From contig CM036617.1 in assembly GCA_020746105.1 (NCBI GenBank), positions 39,833,898 through 39,897,897 on the forward strand: DNA of 64,000 nucleotides. The letters are read 5' to 3'. Shown here one piece after another: positions 47,601 through 61,537 of this stretch. The stretch comes from Trogon surrucura (lineage: Eukaryota > Chordata > Aves > Trogoniformes > Trogonidae). The notes under the pieces were generated by a model, which was not told the DNA's origin, ran no database searches, and saw only the letters and a program-made list of their open reading frames with translations. Within the stretch, counting starts at the first letter, position 1, and each line of letters opens with the position of its first letter. The position numbers and the translations under genes are program-made.

Positions 47601-50600
47601 AAATATGTAAAGAGCACTAAAACTGATTTTTTTTTTTAGCGCTTGCAAAATATGTCTTAGATCTGGAGTTAATAAAGATTTTTAATAATAAAATTACATT
47701 TGGTTTCCACGGTTTTAGAGGACTTCTGAGTATCTTGTATGTAACTACGATAACGTATCCTATTTCCCTCAATGTAGCAGGGGCTGCTTAATGAAAATAT
47801 TTTAATCCCAATGAAAAAATTCACTGAAAAGCCATTGTAGAAGTAAGAACTGCTTGTTTTCTCTTGTTAAATATGTAAGATTAGACTAAAAATCAAAGAG
47901 CTTGGAATGTTAAGGGCCTTCCTGACTTACTTAGTAGTTTGTTCTGTGAAAAAAAAAAAAATAAAGTCAAGATAACACTTTAAACTCTTAAGTCTTAATT
48001 TTATTTTCTATCTTGTAGGATTCTTTTTCCGTAATAAATTATGAGAATGTGTAGTCTAAGTGCTTATTTTGTGACACTTTTCTCCAAGGCTAAGTCCTTA
48101 CTTGCCCTTTTTCATTTTGTATTTCCTTAATCAGGCAATAAGCCCTGTCCTGCCATTTATGGTATGATTACCCTTCTTTTTATTTGGTTTTCTTCTATTA
48201 TATGAAGAAGATCAAGTTTGTAGTTTTCCCACCTATGTATCTTCTAACCTTATTCTGATTGCTCTCAAAACAAGTTAGAATTCATATGAACTCATTGCTT
48301 CAAATAATTAATTTAAAAATACTAGTTTCCTTTTCCTGTTTCTTGCACTGTATTTCTCCCTAAAGGAGTAAAAAGGCAAAAATTATTATTGAAGTGTGTA
48401 TAATCCTAACTCTTCTAAAATTTGTTTTGTTCTATGGAGACTGAAAATCAAATTTGTAGCTTTCCTCAGCTCAGTCCTCTGGTAAGGAATGAGTTTAGGA
48501 AAGAAAATAGCAAAGGGTCTTAAATTAGAGTTAATTCATGCTAGCAGACATTTGAGGGCTCCAAGTGGCTAATGTTGTGCCTTGTACCTCACAGAGCTTT
48601 ACGAGCTTCTACAGATGTAAAATTATCTCAAATCAGACTATAATTCAGGGCTTTCTTACACCTGTCCCTGGTTTCAGGTAAGTAAAGAAGTAAACTCATG
48701 TCAGATTTTTGAAGTTGTTCCAACCTCTGTCCAGCAGTGTGAAACGCAACACTTGAAACTGCTGAATGGTAAAGGCCTACAGCTGCCTTTTGATGCTGGA
48801 GAAGACTTTTCCCTATTTATGGAGGTTTTGAACCAATTCCAGTGTCTTGATTTACGACAGGCAATACTTACTTGGAGGATTAGGTACGATTTATGGCTCT
48901 ATTTATGTGATCTTCTGTCGTGTGTCAAGCGGGAAGTCTCTCCCACTGGATAACTGAGTAGGTGCAGTACATATGTGTGCCTTGTTTGGATTTGTACTAA
49001 TCCCAAGGCTGTTACAATTGTCCAGTCTATTTAACCAGTTCTGAGATTCCTGTAGGAAGAAGTGTCCTTAAATAGTTGCATCAGACAAGGGTTTGATGCC
49101 TTTGGTTCCTTGGCTTCTGTACTGATAGAAAATCTCTAGAATGATTTTACAGTTCGTAATTGCTCATTGCCTAAATGAATTAAATGAAGGCTGAGTAAAT
49201 TTGGCTCCCCTTCTTCCTGAGTGGTGGTACGTATTTATTAATTCATTTCAATCCAAAAAGTTACTAGTGTGGATTTGGTTTCCATAGAAGGCTATCTTTC
49301 TCCTTTATTAAAACACTTTAGATTTAGGCAGTTATTTTGTTTGCTTTACCAGTATATGGTGATTTAGTTGCCTCTGTCCTGAAAAATTACTTTTTATACT
49401 CTGACCTAATTTTTTTTTGATTTTCTTACCAGATAATTTTTTATTTACTGGAAATGCTGCCTTCAGTTTCATCACATCTTTTGCAGAGTGTTGTCGTACA
49501 CATGCCTTTACAGAGAATTAACCTGCAGGTTCTGTCAGGCTAATTCTTGATGTAATTTATTTATTTCCCCAGCCTTCCTTTAAGAGGCAATATTTAGAAA
49601 GTGCTGTGGAGAGTGTTTATCCCAATAGGTTTACTGATAATTTTTTTTTTCTTTAGCACCTGAATCCTGTGAGAAACTCTGTATTTTTTAAGACTTTAGT
49701 TTGGTGTATGCACGTTGGAATATGGACAGATGGTCACAACTTAACTGAAAGTTACTGGCCCTTAGCTGAAGTGTAATAACTAACATCTAAAGGTGTTTAA
49801 GGAACTGCATTTTTTTAAAAAAAAACCCTAAAAGCTGGCAAGTTTTGGTTAAGAGGAGATAGTATATACTAATTGGGCAGAAAACAATGGCTTTCAGTTT
49901 TCTGTCTGTATCATTAGGCACTGCAGAATGTGTTTGCGTTTTCCACTTGAGTGTTTCATATTCATCAGACGATGAAATAAGAGTTGCAAATTATTGCCAG
50001 CTGTAGAAATCAGATTAAGAACACATTCTTCTTGGAGTTTGTAATTACTGAAAAAAGTTGTGACAGTTAAATAAGGATACTTGGAGCATTAGTGTGTTAT
50101 TCTCCTTCCCCTACTCGCTTGTTATTAAATGTAATTGCATGTGATGATTCATTATTTGGAGACCGTGTATGGGCTCCTTAGGTTGTTTATTTTGAGAGAG
50201 ACTGTTTCTCCCTGAATGCTTTCCTTTAAATTGACTTGAAATTTTATTTTGAGATATCATAGCTATTGGAAAGGTGAATTCCTTTTCATAAAAAGCATAT
50301 GAAGTTACTCCTTTTGTGGGTTTTTTTGGGGATTTGGTTTAGAGTTTCTTGCTTCTGTTGGCTTACTTAGGAGTGAGTTTTTTAAAGTTTGTAACAATGA
50401 CAAGGACTCTGCTTGTGTCATATTAACAATGTCATTTGCAATTTTCTTCCACATCTCAAGAGAGACATTTAGATACTATTACTAAATACATAGTTGCCCA
50501 TATTGTCAAAGAATAGCAGCAGTTAATCAGATTTTCTCAGAGTATCATTAGAGAGCATATACAGAAGAGAAAATGTTTTGATCTGACATCTTTCCTACAG

Positions 50601-51242
50601 AATTTGCTTGCCTTCTCAGAGCTTGGCTGATATATCTGGATTTTCGAAGTTGTAGAGAAGTAGTGCTTCCTTCAACCTTATGCAAAGCGTTTAATATCTT
50701 TGCCAAGTTAATCGAGATGCGTGTTTTCATACTTACAACATAGACTAATTGTTCTGATTTGCTGGTGGAGGGTTACAATGTCAAAGATTTTGAAATCCAC
50801 TGTATATTTTTAAAATTAAGTCTGATCTTTGCTGAAGTGCAAAGAACCCCTCTGTCTCTCTAATGAGAGCAGGAGTTGATAAACAACAAAGTAATAAATG
50901 GCTGTATAGAGGGGTGTTTTTTCCTATGTTTTGCACATTTATTGTGTATGTCCCACGTACTGAACATCATAGGGGTCTTCTAACTTGGGACATGATATCT
51001 GCAGGAGGATATCAGGGAATATCTTCATTGCTCAGAAAGATTATTTAGGATTCTCCTGTGCTTATGAAACACATTTATCTGTCTTTTTGGTTTTGTTCTT
51101 TCATTATGGTGTAATCACTGAATATTTTTGTTTGTACCTAGTTGGAAATGTTACTTTTGATTTCTTACTGGAAGTCTTGAAAGCTTATTTCATGTAGATT
51201 CATTTCAGTAGGTATGAAATATTTTGCTGAAACGGTTTGCAC

Positions 51243-51628
51243 AAGTCTTACGAGAAGCAGCTGAGGGACCTGGGGCTCTCTAGCCTGGAGAAAAGGAGGT
51301 TCAGGGGAGACTTTATCACTCTCTACAACTATCTGAGAGGAGGTAACAAGTAACAAGTGATAGCACAAGAGGAAATGGCCTCAAGTTGCACCAGGGGAAG
51401 TTTAGCTTGTATATTAAGAATTTTTTTTTTCCAGGAAGGAGTTGTCAAGCCTTGGAACAGGCTGCCAGGAGAAGTAGTTGAGTCAGCATCCGTGGAGGGA
51501 TTTGAAAGATGTGGAGATGTGGTGCTTAGGGACATGGTTGAGTGGTGGGCTTGGCAGTGTTAGGTTTATGGTTGGACTTGGTGGTCTTAAAGGTCTTTTC
51601 CAACTGAAATGATTCTATGATTCCGTGA
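51243..51628 (+). mobile_element. CR1 LINE 3' fragment, plus orientation
   Basis: The fragment begins with the CR1 segment encoding [14 protein letters not shown] (GGGACCTGGGGCTCTCTAGC) and continues through [18 protein letters not shown]. It ends AATGATTCTATGATTCCGTG. It is 5'-truncated and carries a T run at 51419-51430. Confidence 0.88.
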
Positions 51629-54342
51629 CTGTGCCTGTTTTACCAGCTTAAAGTAACCCTTTCCAGAGGTCTTCATTCAACTTGATGCTCTGAAAACTGG
51701 ATGAATGCTTTATTTAGCAGAAAACAAAACGCTGGGGAAAGGGAACAGCTGATGGTTGTATGTGGGAGGAGAGATGGAGCTGGACCCTTAATCTGATGCT
51801 CTTTTTCAAAGATTGGCACAATTGCTCCATATAGTAACACTGTTCTTTGTGACACATAATCCTTATGGTGGTCACTGTTGCTGATTGAATTTATGTGTTC
51901 TGTTGAAAGCATTTCCATTTCCAGTTTGTGGCTTTCCTCTGGCTGAACAGAGAGAACTTGATGTATCTGTTGGTTCTGTGTTACTTACATAGCAAATATC
52001 CACTTATCTTTTAGTAATTATTGAAAATAAACCTTTAAATATTTATAGGTTGATTTTGAGGCTACTCAGTGTGAAGTAGCTTTTACTAATAGAAGGGATG
52101 TGATGTGAATGGGTCAAATATGTATTTGTAAGGCCCTTTTAAAATTCATTACCCTCTGTACCGAGAACATAGTGACAACTTGCAGCAGAGTATGTTTGTT
52201 GGAAACACAAACGTCACAAAAAGAATTGCACAATTATTTTAATGCGTGCCAAGGGGAATGACTGCAAGTATGAATAACCTGTGCAATACCCTTAAGGGGA
52301 ACAGATAAGCTAACAAAATGTCTGTGGGATAATCATGCCCCAGGATTACATTATTCTAGTTTTATGGAAATGTAATTGGAAGGTAGTCTGTTTAGAAAAC
52401 AGAGAGTGCTTTGTTTTCCAAGTTGAGGAAAAGCAATGAGGTACAAAGAAACAGTCTGATTTCAAGTTAACTGTTAAGTTGCTTTTAGTGGTCTCAGATT
52501 TAAGTATGTAAGTCTTTCCCTTGTCTATCCGTTTTTCCATTTCTTGATATTATTTTCTGAACAATCAGCAAATTTTCTGTCACTTGGTATCTAGTGTTTC
52601 TTGCTTCACTCATAATTCAGAATGTATATCATCCTAACAGAATCATTTAAAAATTAACTGTTTGAAACTTTTGTCACAACATTTTCAGCAGAGGAAAAAT
52701 GTAATAAATGTAGTAAAAAATAGTAATAGTCTATATCCTATTTGTTTCAGGACTATTGAATCGTTATTATAAACATAGTATCTTAAATCAATGTGTGATA
52801 AGGCTTTAGTTGATAATTTGCTGGCCCTAAAAAATTGCTTTGTGTAGGATTTTACAAAAACTGGCCCTCATAAGTATCAGTTCCTTTTTCAAAGTGTAAA
52901 TAAGGGAAACAAATGGTTTGGTTGTTCTGTTGTCTTTTTTTTTTTTTTTAATGACACTACAGCGATTTTTTTTTTTTGTAATGAGTTGTCAGTAACTTTT
53001 GAATTTAACTACTCCCCACATTAGGGAGAACATTAACTGAATTTATCGGTTGCATAAAAGGCTTTGTAGAGCCCTTGAAAGAAGTATGTAGTGTTTTATT
53101 CATATAGTACATCAAAATGTCATACAATTTGAGAAATGGTGAAAGAGAGAAAGATGGCACTGGAATAGTAGGTTGAAACATTACACAAATAGATAGAAAT
53201 TGTTCCGACTGCCTGTAGAACAGCAGCAAACAATAACTGTGTAGTTGCAGTTCAAAGTCTGAGGGGATTTTCAGTAAATCTTACAGTACCAGACAGCAAG
53301 TCAGTTATGTCCCTTTAAGGAGAATTGTAGTCTCTGCTGCTGATGGAGTTGAGCTTCATATCGGAAGTGACCAAAGTCCAATTTCCTCAGGCATGTACTG
53401 TTAGAAAAAATTTAAAATCATATTGATTTAGAAGTTCTTTATAAAATTTACCTTAAAACTAATACCTTTTATTTTTGAGCAGACCTTGCAGATTCTTACC
53501 AATTCAGGATAAAAGTCTACTGTTTGTCTAAAAATCCAGTTAGACAATCAGTCCAAACATTTCCAGCCTATACGATCCTTTATTTTACTTCCTGTTTTGG
53601 TGTTTGTTGTTTTGGAACAATGCAACTGTTTACATTCATTGTAGTAGATCCTGGTTAGTCCATTGATAAAATATCCTGTAGTTCACCAAACTGATGGTTG
53701 TATCCTCAAGTCAACACTAAAACAGTACTTTCTCAATGTGTGAGAGAAGAATTTGAAAAAGCATGTGTAAATATTTTCTTTATATTCTGGGATTTTTATT
53801 TTGTATTTATTTTAATAATTTAAAGATAGATTCTTGGTGTTCTCTAGGTTTTCTATAGGCTTTTCTTAGAATAGTCAAAATATCAAAAACTTTCTCACCC
53901 AAACCAGAAGATAAAGTGCTTATTTTAGCTCTTTCATTGTCACCTTGGCAAAATATACCTGGATACCTAGAAATATGTATATATGGAGAAAGACAGAGAC
54001 AATGGGGAAGGGTGAAAGAGTGAATGTAGCTTGAATGGCATTGTTCTGGTTTTGTGAGTTAAAAAACAAATATAACCTCTCACATCTCTTTGGAATTTTT
54101 TGCCTTTCATTTGTGATTCAAGAGTGAAGCAGATCTGATTTTTTACTTTTGAATTGCCTTTGCTTTTCTCTCACTTGTATTTTCGCAAGTGCCTTGTAAA
54201 GTTACCTGCTTCATACGAAGTTAATGGTTTTCATCTTTAGACTAATTTGCAGTAAATTAGAAATCTGATCAATCTATTTTAAGTTCTAAATTTTCTTACA
54301 ATCCATTGCAATTTTTTAAAATTCAAGAAAATTATCATGCCA

Positions 54343-55075
54343 TGTCCTGGCTTGAGCTAAACAGGACCAGTTCTGTTCAGTGATTTTTGCTTCTCAGTTC
54401 AGTCTCTTCTAAGAGGCTGCACTTTCTGAAGTTCACAGCATGTTTCTGCAGACCGTGTGTGCTACTGGCAGTGATAACACCTGATGTTTACAGTTACTGC
54501 CTGGGACTGGGGTGCAGAAAGGCTCTTGCTGATACTTATTCCCATAGCGACCAAGGCCACTGCGGGCTCTTGTGTGCCACGCTGGGAGTGCCAGGTAGTG
54601 AGAGGGGTCACAAGGCAGTAAAAGGTTGCACCTCCGGGGAGTTACAGACAGGACAGGTGACCAACGAGAGTATTCCATCCCATATATGTCATATTCAATA
54701 CAAAACTGAGGAATCAAGAGGGTTTAGGTCTCTTTTCTCTCTTACGCAATGGCCGGTGTCCAGGGAGGACTCTGACTGATCTCCTGCTTTTGATCCGGAT
54801 CCTGAGTTCCCGAATCCAGCTCCCTGTATCCAGCTCCCTCTGCTGCTGATCCTGGGGCTGCCCCAGTGCCTCCTGTTCTGCAGCACCAGTGGGAATTGCT
54901 GTTGGGGGAGGGAGTCGGGTTTGATAGCGGGCTACTGTCTATAGTTATATATCGTTCTTTTATCATTTCACCATTATTTCTATCATTTCCCTTTTCCTTG
55001 CCGTTTTGGAGGGGGAAGAGGGGGTAGAGAGTGTCTGTCCGTGTTTAGTTGCTGACCCAGCCCTAACCCACGACA
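54343..55075 (+). mobile_element. Solo LTR of an endogenous retrovirus, plus orientation
   Basis: About 733 bp with TG...CA ends: it begins TGTCCTGGCTTGAGCTAAAC and ends ..CCTAACCCACGACA. It has the U3 signature TATTCCATCCCATATATG at 54671-54688 and a GC-rich 3' half. The start and end closely resemble a common avian ERVL-type LTR. No internal retroviral sequence lies next to it and no convincing target-site duplication was found. A 14-bp tandem copy (54814-54841) lies inside. Open frames across it are not retroviral genes. Confidence 0.75.
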
Positions 55076-56642
55076 TGTTGGTTTAAAAAACTTGGAGCAG
55101 CTCAAGTTTACAAAGTAAAACTATAAAACGTAGAACAAGTGGACTCTAAAAATGATTCTGTATGAGAAGGGCATGGGTGATAGTGGAACTTGAGTTAAAA
55201 ATGAAAAAGTCCTGAGTAGGTTTTGTGTTTAAATAGTAGCTTCAGGAGCACCCTCTGACATGTGAGCACACAGATATGCACATACTCGGACAAGGAGGTG
55301 TAAGTTCTGCTTCAGCTCGTAAGTCATTATCCTCCTCAGAGATACTTTTAATTGTTCTTAATTGCTTCTTATGTCAAAATTGTCTCACACACCCATAACA
55401 TTTGAATAAGAGCATAGTAATTGTGCATTCCATATGGTTATTTTAATGGGAGAAGCATTTAAGAGTGACTTAAGACTGTGCATTCCTGGGCTGAGCTGAT
55501 GAATTCTGAGCAAGCGTTTTGTACCTGGGTTAGTTAAAGATTGCAGCTGCACATCTGAGTAAGAAAGGGAAAGTGGAAAGAAGAGTGACGGAGAAGGTGC
55601 GGGAGAAGAGAAAGGAAAACAGTTTCAGCAGTAGCAAGACATTACAATTGTCCATAGCACTTCAGCCTACATGTCAAAATTAGTTTGTAAATTTAAAGGT
55701 GTCACGTACTTGAATCCTTTGTTTAGCTAAAAAAAGATTAATAGTAGTGCGCTGGTATATTTTAAAAGATCCAGGCAAATTCAACATTCTAAATGGTATA
55801 TTAAAGGGTTAATTTAAAAATACTTTTTCGTGATTACTGCATAACTTTCTTTTAAAAAGTAACTTTTTTGATTGATGGCTTTACAATTAGTTATGTGTAC
55901 TTTTACTCATCAGTGATACTTTACTACAAGGTCTTACATGGTATGTGTGAGCATACTGAAAGTGTATTTGTCTAAAAAAGTAGTGCTACTCTGACTCCTT
56001 TGAAGGCACATTAATAGGGCTAAGAACATGAATTAGTTATCTGAGAGCAATGAGGGGTCAGCTCCATGCAGGTCTAGCAGTGTAAACCTTGAATACCACT
56101 TTTCCATTTCACTTATAATTTAACTGAGAAATTTGGATGGCCCCAGGTCCAGTCTAATACAGAGGTCTTGTGTACTGTTAAAAAAATGTTGAACATCTGC
56201 AGGCTCATGAAGATTACACTGTGAGACGATTACTCTGTGAGAGGAACTGATATTTTAAGTAACAAGCATAATTCGCAAAAAAAATTGATCAAGAGCAAAT
56301 CTGTTGAATTATTCTGTAATAAGACACTTCAAAAATGCTTTTGTCACAAAGTCAGTACGTGGTTAAGATTCTCGAAAAACTACATTACTGGTAATTTCTC
56401 TTGGAATTTTCACACCTCATTTGGTAGTAATTTTTGAAGTTATGCCCCGAAACTGATCTAAAATCATATAACTTAAAAATGTGCTTTTGTTAAATGACAA
56501 AAGCTACTTTTTCATAAAATCCTGTTTTCATTTTTGGTTATTATGGAGTTCTAAGAATCTATTCCAGTATTCAGATAAAGTAAAAGTTGAAGAGAATGCT
56601 GTAGACACTTTAGCCAATGATTTTTTTTCCTTACAAATACAG

Positions 56643-56808
56643 GGCATAGAATATATTGCGATTTAAATATATAAGCTTCAGCCTTTCTTATGAAACCTGT
56701 GAGTTTTTTGAGATAGCAATAGTGTGATTGATTGGGTTTTCTGTTTGATTTCTGGTTTTGATACATCTGGAAGATCTTAAAGTCTGTTTGCAATTGCTAC
56801 AAGCAAAG
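56643..56808 (+). other. Candidate cryptic exon with in-frame stop
   Basis: A strong acceptor (a T-rich tract, then CAAATACAG at 56634-56642) is followed 166 bp later by AAG|GTAAGT (donor at 56809), a perfect consensus donor. Spliced after exon 12 it would read GIEYIAI and then stop. This is inferred from splice signals only; chance occurrence in a 17-kb intron is quite possible. Confidence 0.25.
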
Positions 56809-58219
56809 GTAAGTAGAAACTGCAAAAATCAAAGATTAAAGTACTCGAGGAGATCACACTGGATGATTAGGCAAAAGAAGCAAGTTTTAAGAAAGGAATT
56901 GAACCAGAAAATACAGAACAAGGGATCATTTGGTGCGTTAACAGCAACAGCAGAACACAGCTGTTGGCACCATAGTGGGCAGTGCAGAGAAGCATTAAAT
57001 CTGCAGTGGGAAATGGGAGCCGAAATGCACATGAAAGAAAGAAAAGGTCATTTTGCAAGGAAACCAACCCTCTTTGTACTGAGTCCAGCACGTTTTCTAT
57101 GCCTTGAGTATGTGGGTGAAATTAAAGCTACAGTTTAAACCAAAACAGTGCTTTTCTTTGCCTTCTGTCTCTTCTTTGTCTCATGATTCCTGGCCCCATC
57201 CTGCTCCTTTGGGCCTCCTTTAGCAGGTTCTGGTTCTTCTCCCTTAATAACCCACAAAGCTGTAATTCAAAAGCTTTAGCAGAAGGGCCCAGGGAATAGG
57301 GCAGAACATAGGAATGCACAGAGTTGCATCTGGTTTGTAGGCAGCAAACTGTTGGAGCTGCTCAGCTGTGGCTTGCAACTGCGTCCTAAGTATGTGTGAA
57401 CAGAACAGTCAGCAAAGCTGTCGTACCTTACATAACTTCTGTCCTGCTCTTCACTGTCATCCACGTATTCGTTGCTCTCAGAAGTTATCAAGTAAGTATT
57501 CATTTCAAGGCCTGTGTTTAAAAACAACCCACACATTTCTAAACAGTTCTTTTGAATGCATTGAAGTTAACTGAAATACAGTGAGAAGGCTTTAAATGAA
57601 ATTTACTCGGCTCCAGTATTGTTAATTTTAAGAGCAAATCGGTTGTTAAAGTATTTTAAATCCTGTATTTACAACTTTATTCCGCAACTATGAAAACCAT
57701 TGAATTTTTTATATAGAAGCATGCTGGTAGTCACTTGGCTGTACTGAAGTTACTTGCTTATTCACTAAGCTCAGCTGGTAACATATGGTGGTGATACAAG
57801 CTCTTCAGAATATATGGGTCCAAAATTAAAGCACTGAGTGTGGATGTATTCCCATTTTACCCTTATTTAGTTCTTTTCTGTCTTACGAGATGGATAAATA
57901 CAAAACATAACAGCAGATTTTTATGGCAATATTTTGAATAGAAGCTGAAATTCCCAAGGACTTCCCTGTTTGCCATCTTTTTTTTTTAAAGGCCTAAAGA
58001 GTCTGACATCCTTCACCCTCTCTCTCATGTCATTTAACTTGTTCCTGCAGCAATTTGTTTGCATTTCATTGCTTGCATTGTAAACCTTTCCTTGCTTTTC
58101 CCTTACATCTGCCAGGTTTTGCTGTCTTTTGCAGCTGTGCTTGGTGGTATCATTCAGTCTCAGTGTACATAGGCGTTGTGTAAGTACTAGAAAACTCAGT
58201 CCTGGATCCTGGAATATTA

Positions 58220-58990
58220 GATGAATAATAAATATTAAGCTGAAGGATGGAGGTAATAAAATATGTAAGTTTTTGGATTAGTGTACTAATACGAAACCTC
58301 TACTGGAGAATGAAAATGGTCAGAAAGAGGTTCGTGGCCACCTTTGCTTTATAAAACGTAATCTATATCTTACATAGATAAGGAAGTAGGAAATGGAATA
58401 ATTTAGAATGAGTCACAAGCAACTGATAAATTGAAAGCAAACAGCCAGAAAGATTGGGAAAATGGAGTTAGTGGCAAGATGTGTGACCTAATTGACTGCA
58501 GAGGTATAGTGGAAAAAATGTAGACAGTTGAAGTTTTTAGCTTGATGAACAGAAAAATCAAGGAAATGAACATTAGAGATACTAAGTTTTGTGTACAAAG
58601 GGTGGATGTTGTTCCAGAAGAGGGATGGCAGTTTTGAGCGTGAGGTAGAGAGATTTTAAAGTAAATTGAGATAAAAATGAACGCAGATAAAAAATAATCC
58701 TTAAGATGGAAATAACATAAAATGGCATTTAAAGAAAGGATGAAAGATCAGTACTGGCAGATTGAGGGTCAGTGATCAAGAAGTGGAGGAAGAAAAGAAA
58801 TGCCATTACTTGCAAAACAAGAAATGGTGTTCAGTGAAGATGTGGTCTGGCAGATGGTTATTTTGGAGAATATTAGATCCAGGTAGGATCAGATGTGAAT
58901 AGGTGAGACGCAAGAAACAACTGACAATTTGTCATCTGACATGAAGATGGCAAACTTGAGCAGGATGATCAGTAGCAGTGTGGGGAGCTA
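58220..58990. other. Purine-rich intronic stretch
   Basis: For about 770 bp the plus strand is strongly biased to A and G, with frequent GAA, AGA and GGA words and few pyrimidine runs, unlike the T-rich plus strand elsewhere. It is not recognisable as a transposon and has no long reading frame. The edges are approximate. Confidence 0.5.
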
Positions 58991-61537
58991 CTGCACAGAG
59001 AGAGGAATGAGGGAACAGTTGAAAGGTTGCTCATTTGTTCTTATTATCGTTTGCTCCGTTGCTTGCATTCATTTCGTTTTATTCGGAGCCTCAAGAATGT
59101 GTTTTCACATTTCACTCCTGCCTATTGTAATAAAAGACTTGAATTGGAATGCATGCATCTGAAGCTTTTCATTTTGTGTGCAAAGACAACTACACCAAAA
59201 CAGGAACGTGTAAGACAAAAATAGAAATGTGTAAGACAAATTTTATTTTGAATTTGATTTCGCTGAATTCAAAAAATCAACATTAACTTTGAGATTTTAT
59301 TAAGATTTGCTGCTCTAGAAATTTACTCTGATAAGGCTGTTACAGGAGAGATGTGATGCGATAAACTTTAATTCTGGTTCTTTTTGAGCAAAGACTTACG
59401 AGGGTTACAAAGAAAAGATTCATATCCTGAAAGTATCCTGAAAAGACCAGTATGCATTGCTAAATTTTCAGTCATGCGTATATGCCATTTAGTTTTCCAG
59501 TTTTGGAGAAATCCACATATCAAGCACATGAAAGTTCACGAATTTATTCTTAAAGAGTAAGCTCTTTTATGTTAGATCAAAGCTTTGGCAAGAATTTTAA
59601 GAAAACTTGCGTCTTGCTCTACTCTTCTGGAAAATAATAGGAAACTATTTTCAGGTGTTCAGGTTTCTTGTATTATACTGAAAGAGCTAAATGTATTTTG
59701 ACCACTTCTGGTGTCTAGCTTACATTTTAACATTTTGATGCTAGTATAGCTTGTGTTGTCAGTGATGGGAGATTACTTCATGTACTGCTGAGGGTTTATC
59801 CTGGGGCTAACAGTATTGCAAACTGTGAGGTTTTTTGTTAGACATCTGCTTGTCTATTTTTTTTCTTCCTTTTGGATAATCAGTGTCTCCGAAATTCTTT
59901 ATATGAGGGAATCAGTGGTGCTGCAAGCAGTAGCACAGGTACACTGAAAAAAGGAAGTTTCGTGGTGGAATTTCATGGTTCTCAGTCTGACTACAGTGAA
60001 ACTAAAAGGCACAAATCTGTTATGCTCTGTTCAGTCATGTTCAAAACCTGTTTTCTTTTACAGTTATTGCAGACTCTCTGTAGTAGGGCTTAATCTGCTG
60101 TTCTGGAAACATAGCTGTGGCCACAGACATGGCATGTAAACAGGGAGATTTTACCATGAGGAATGTGGTGGTCTGCATCTGTTCTTTTAAAAATGCATGT
60201 TTATTGATAGTCAGGCTGATGCAGAAGCAGACTTTTTTAAGATCCGACTTTCCCCAACAGAAAAAAAACTTTGTGGATTTTTCTTTCTGTATCTTACAAT
60301 GAAATATTTCACTGCTGCTATAACTTGTTTACTCTGTTGTATGCATGCTGCACCGTAAGACAGTTCCTGGGTATTGGAATTGTTGACAAACTTTGAATCA
60401 CTGAGTGTTCTTGGGTTTGTGTTCCTGTATATTCCTATGTTGTGAATGAAAATGAATTAAAAGTTATATACTCAGTATTTTTTTCCAAAAATGAATTTCT
60501 TACAGAATGTTTCCTCTTAATCTGGTGTCTGCCACAGTGTAGTATTAGGATATTAAAGAAATGAAATTATAACTGTTGCCCTGAGATGCCATCTGACAGT
60601 CATAATGTTCAGAAACTTTTTTATTTTTTCAGTCTATAGTTTATTCTGTTTCTCTTTGTTATCAACTCTGATCTTAAAATTCATTATCTTTAATGTGTAC
60701 TGCCTTCAAATATTCCATCAGATGAAAGTTTTTCCTTTCAGTATTTCTTGACCAAAGTAAAGATGTAGCTATTGTGATCTTCCTTTGCAAATAGTTCACC
60801 AGTCTTTTGATTATTTGGGGGATTTTGGTGGTTTGGGGTTTTTTCCTCTGAATTCTATGTAATTTGTCAATATCTTTCTGGTAATGAGATGCCTAGGAGA
60901 GAATGCAATCTTGCAAATATGTAATTACTTCTCCTCTCATTATGAAGAGGTTACATTCATTATTGCTGCACATAGCAAGTTAGTATCTAAACTGCTATCC
61001 ACTGCAGTTCTAGGCTTTTTTCTTTTTTACTGCATCACGGATTTTTTTTATCTGCTCTTTCAGATCTGTGCTTCTAGCATGCATATTGCCAGACGCTGTT
61101 CCTTGCATTTCCATTTCCTAATTCTTTTGTTGCGCTCAACACACATTTCTAAGCTTCCAAAAGCTGATATTTCTGTTGCTCTGGGAGGTTATCGAGGTTA
61201 TCTTGCTTCTTGAGTTTGTTGCCTATATGACTCTCGGAAAATAATTTTGCTTTAGTACATATGCTTTTTTTTCCCCTGCAAATATTTAATAACTTCTGAT
61301 GCTGCCCTGGGAATTGAGTTTTAAGATTCTCCGTCTTGTTTTTGTTAGCTTTCCTAGGTTTGTAAAACCCACTCCAGTTATTTTATTAAATGGTCATCAG
61401 CACAGAAGCAGCAGTTGCGATACATGCATGAATTCATTGATACTTATATGTATGTATGTGTGTATGTAGGCGTATACCTACTTATGTGTAATGCATTTTC
61501 CTTCTATTCCATTTAAAACGATGCTATTTACCTGCAG

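Noticed and set aside
48753..48953. A 66-codon frame in intron 12 with fairly protein-like composition
   Set aside because: No homologue recognised, no convincing flanking splice sites and a length expected by chance in 17 kb.
54387..54779. A 130-codon plus-strand frame and overlapping minus frames
   Set aside because: All lie inside the plus-strand solo LTR and match no protein family.
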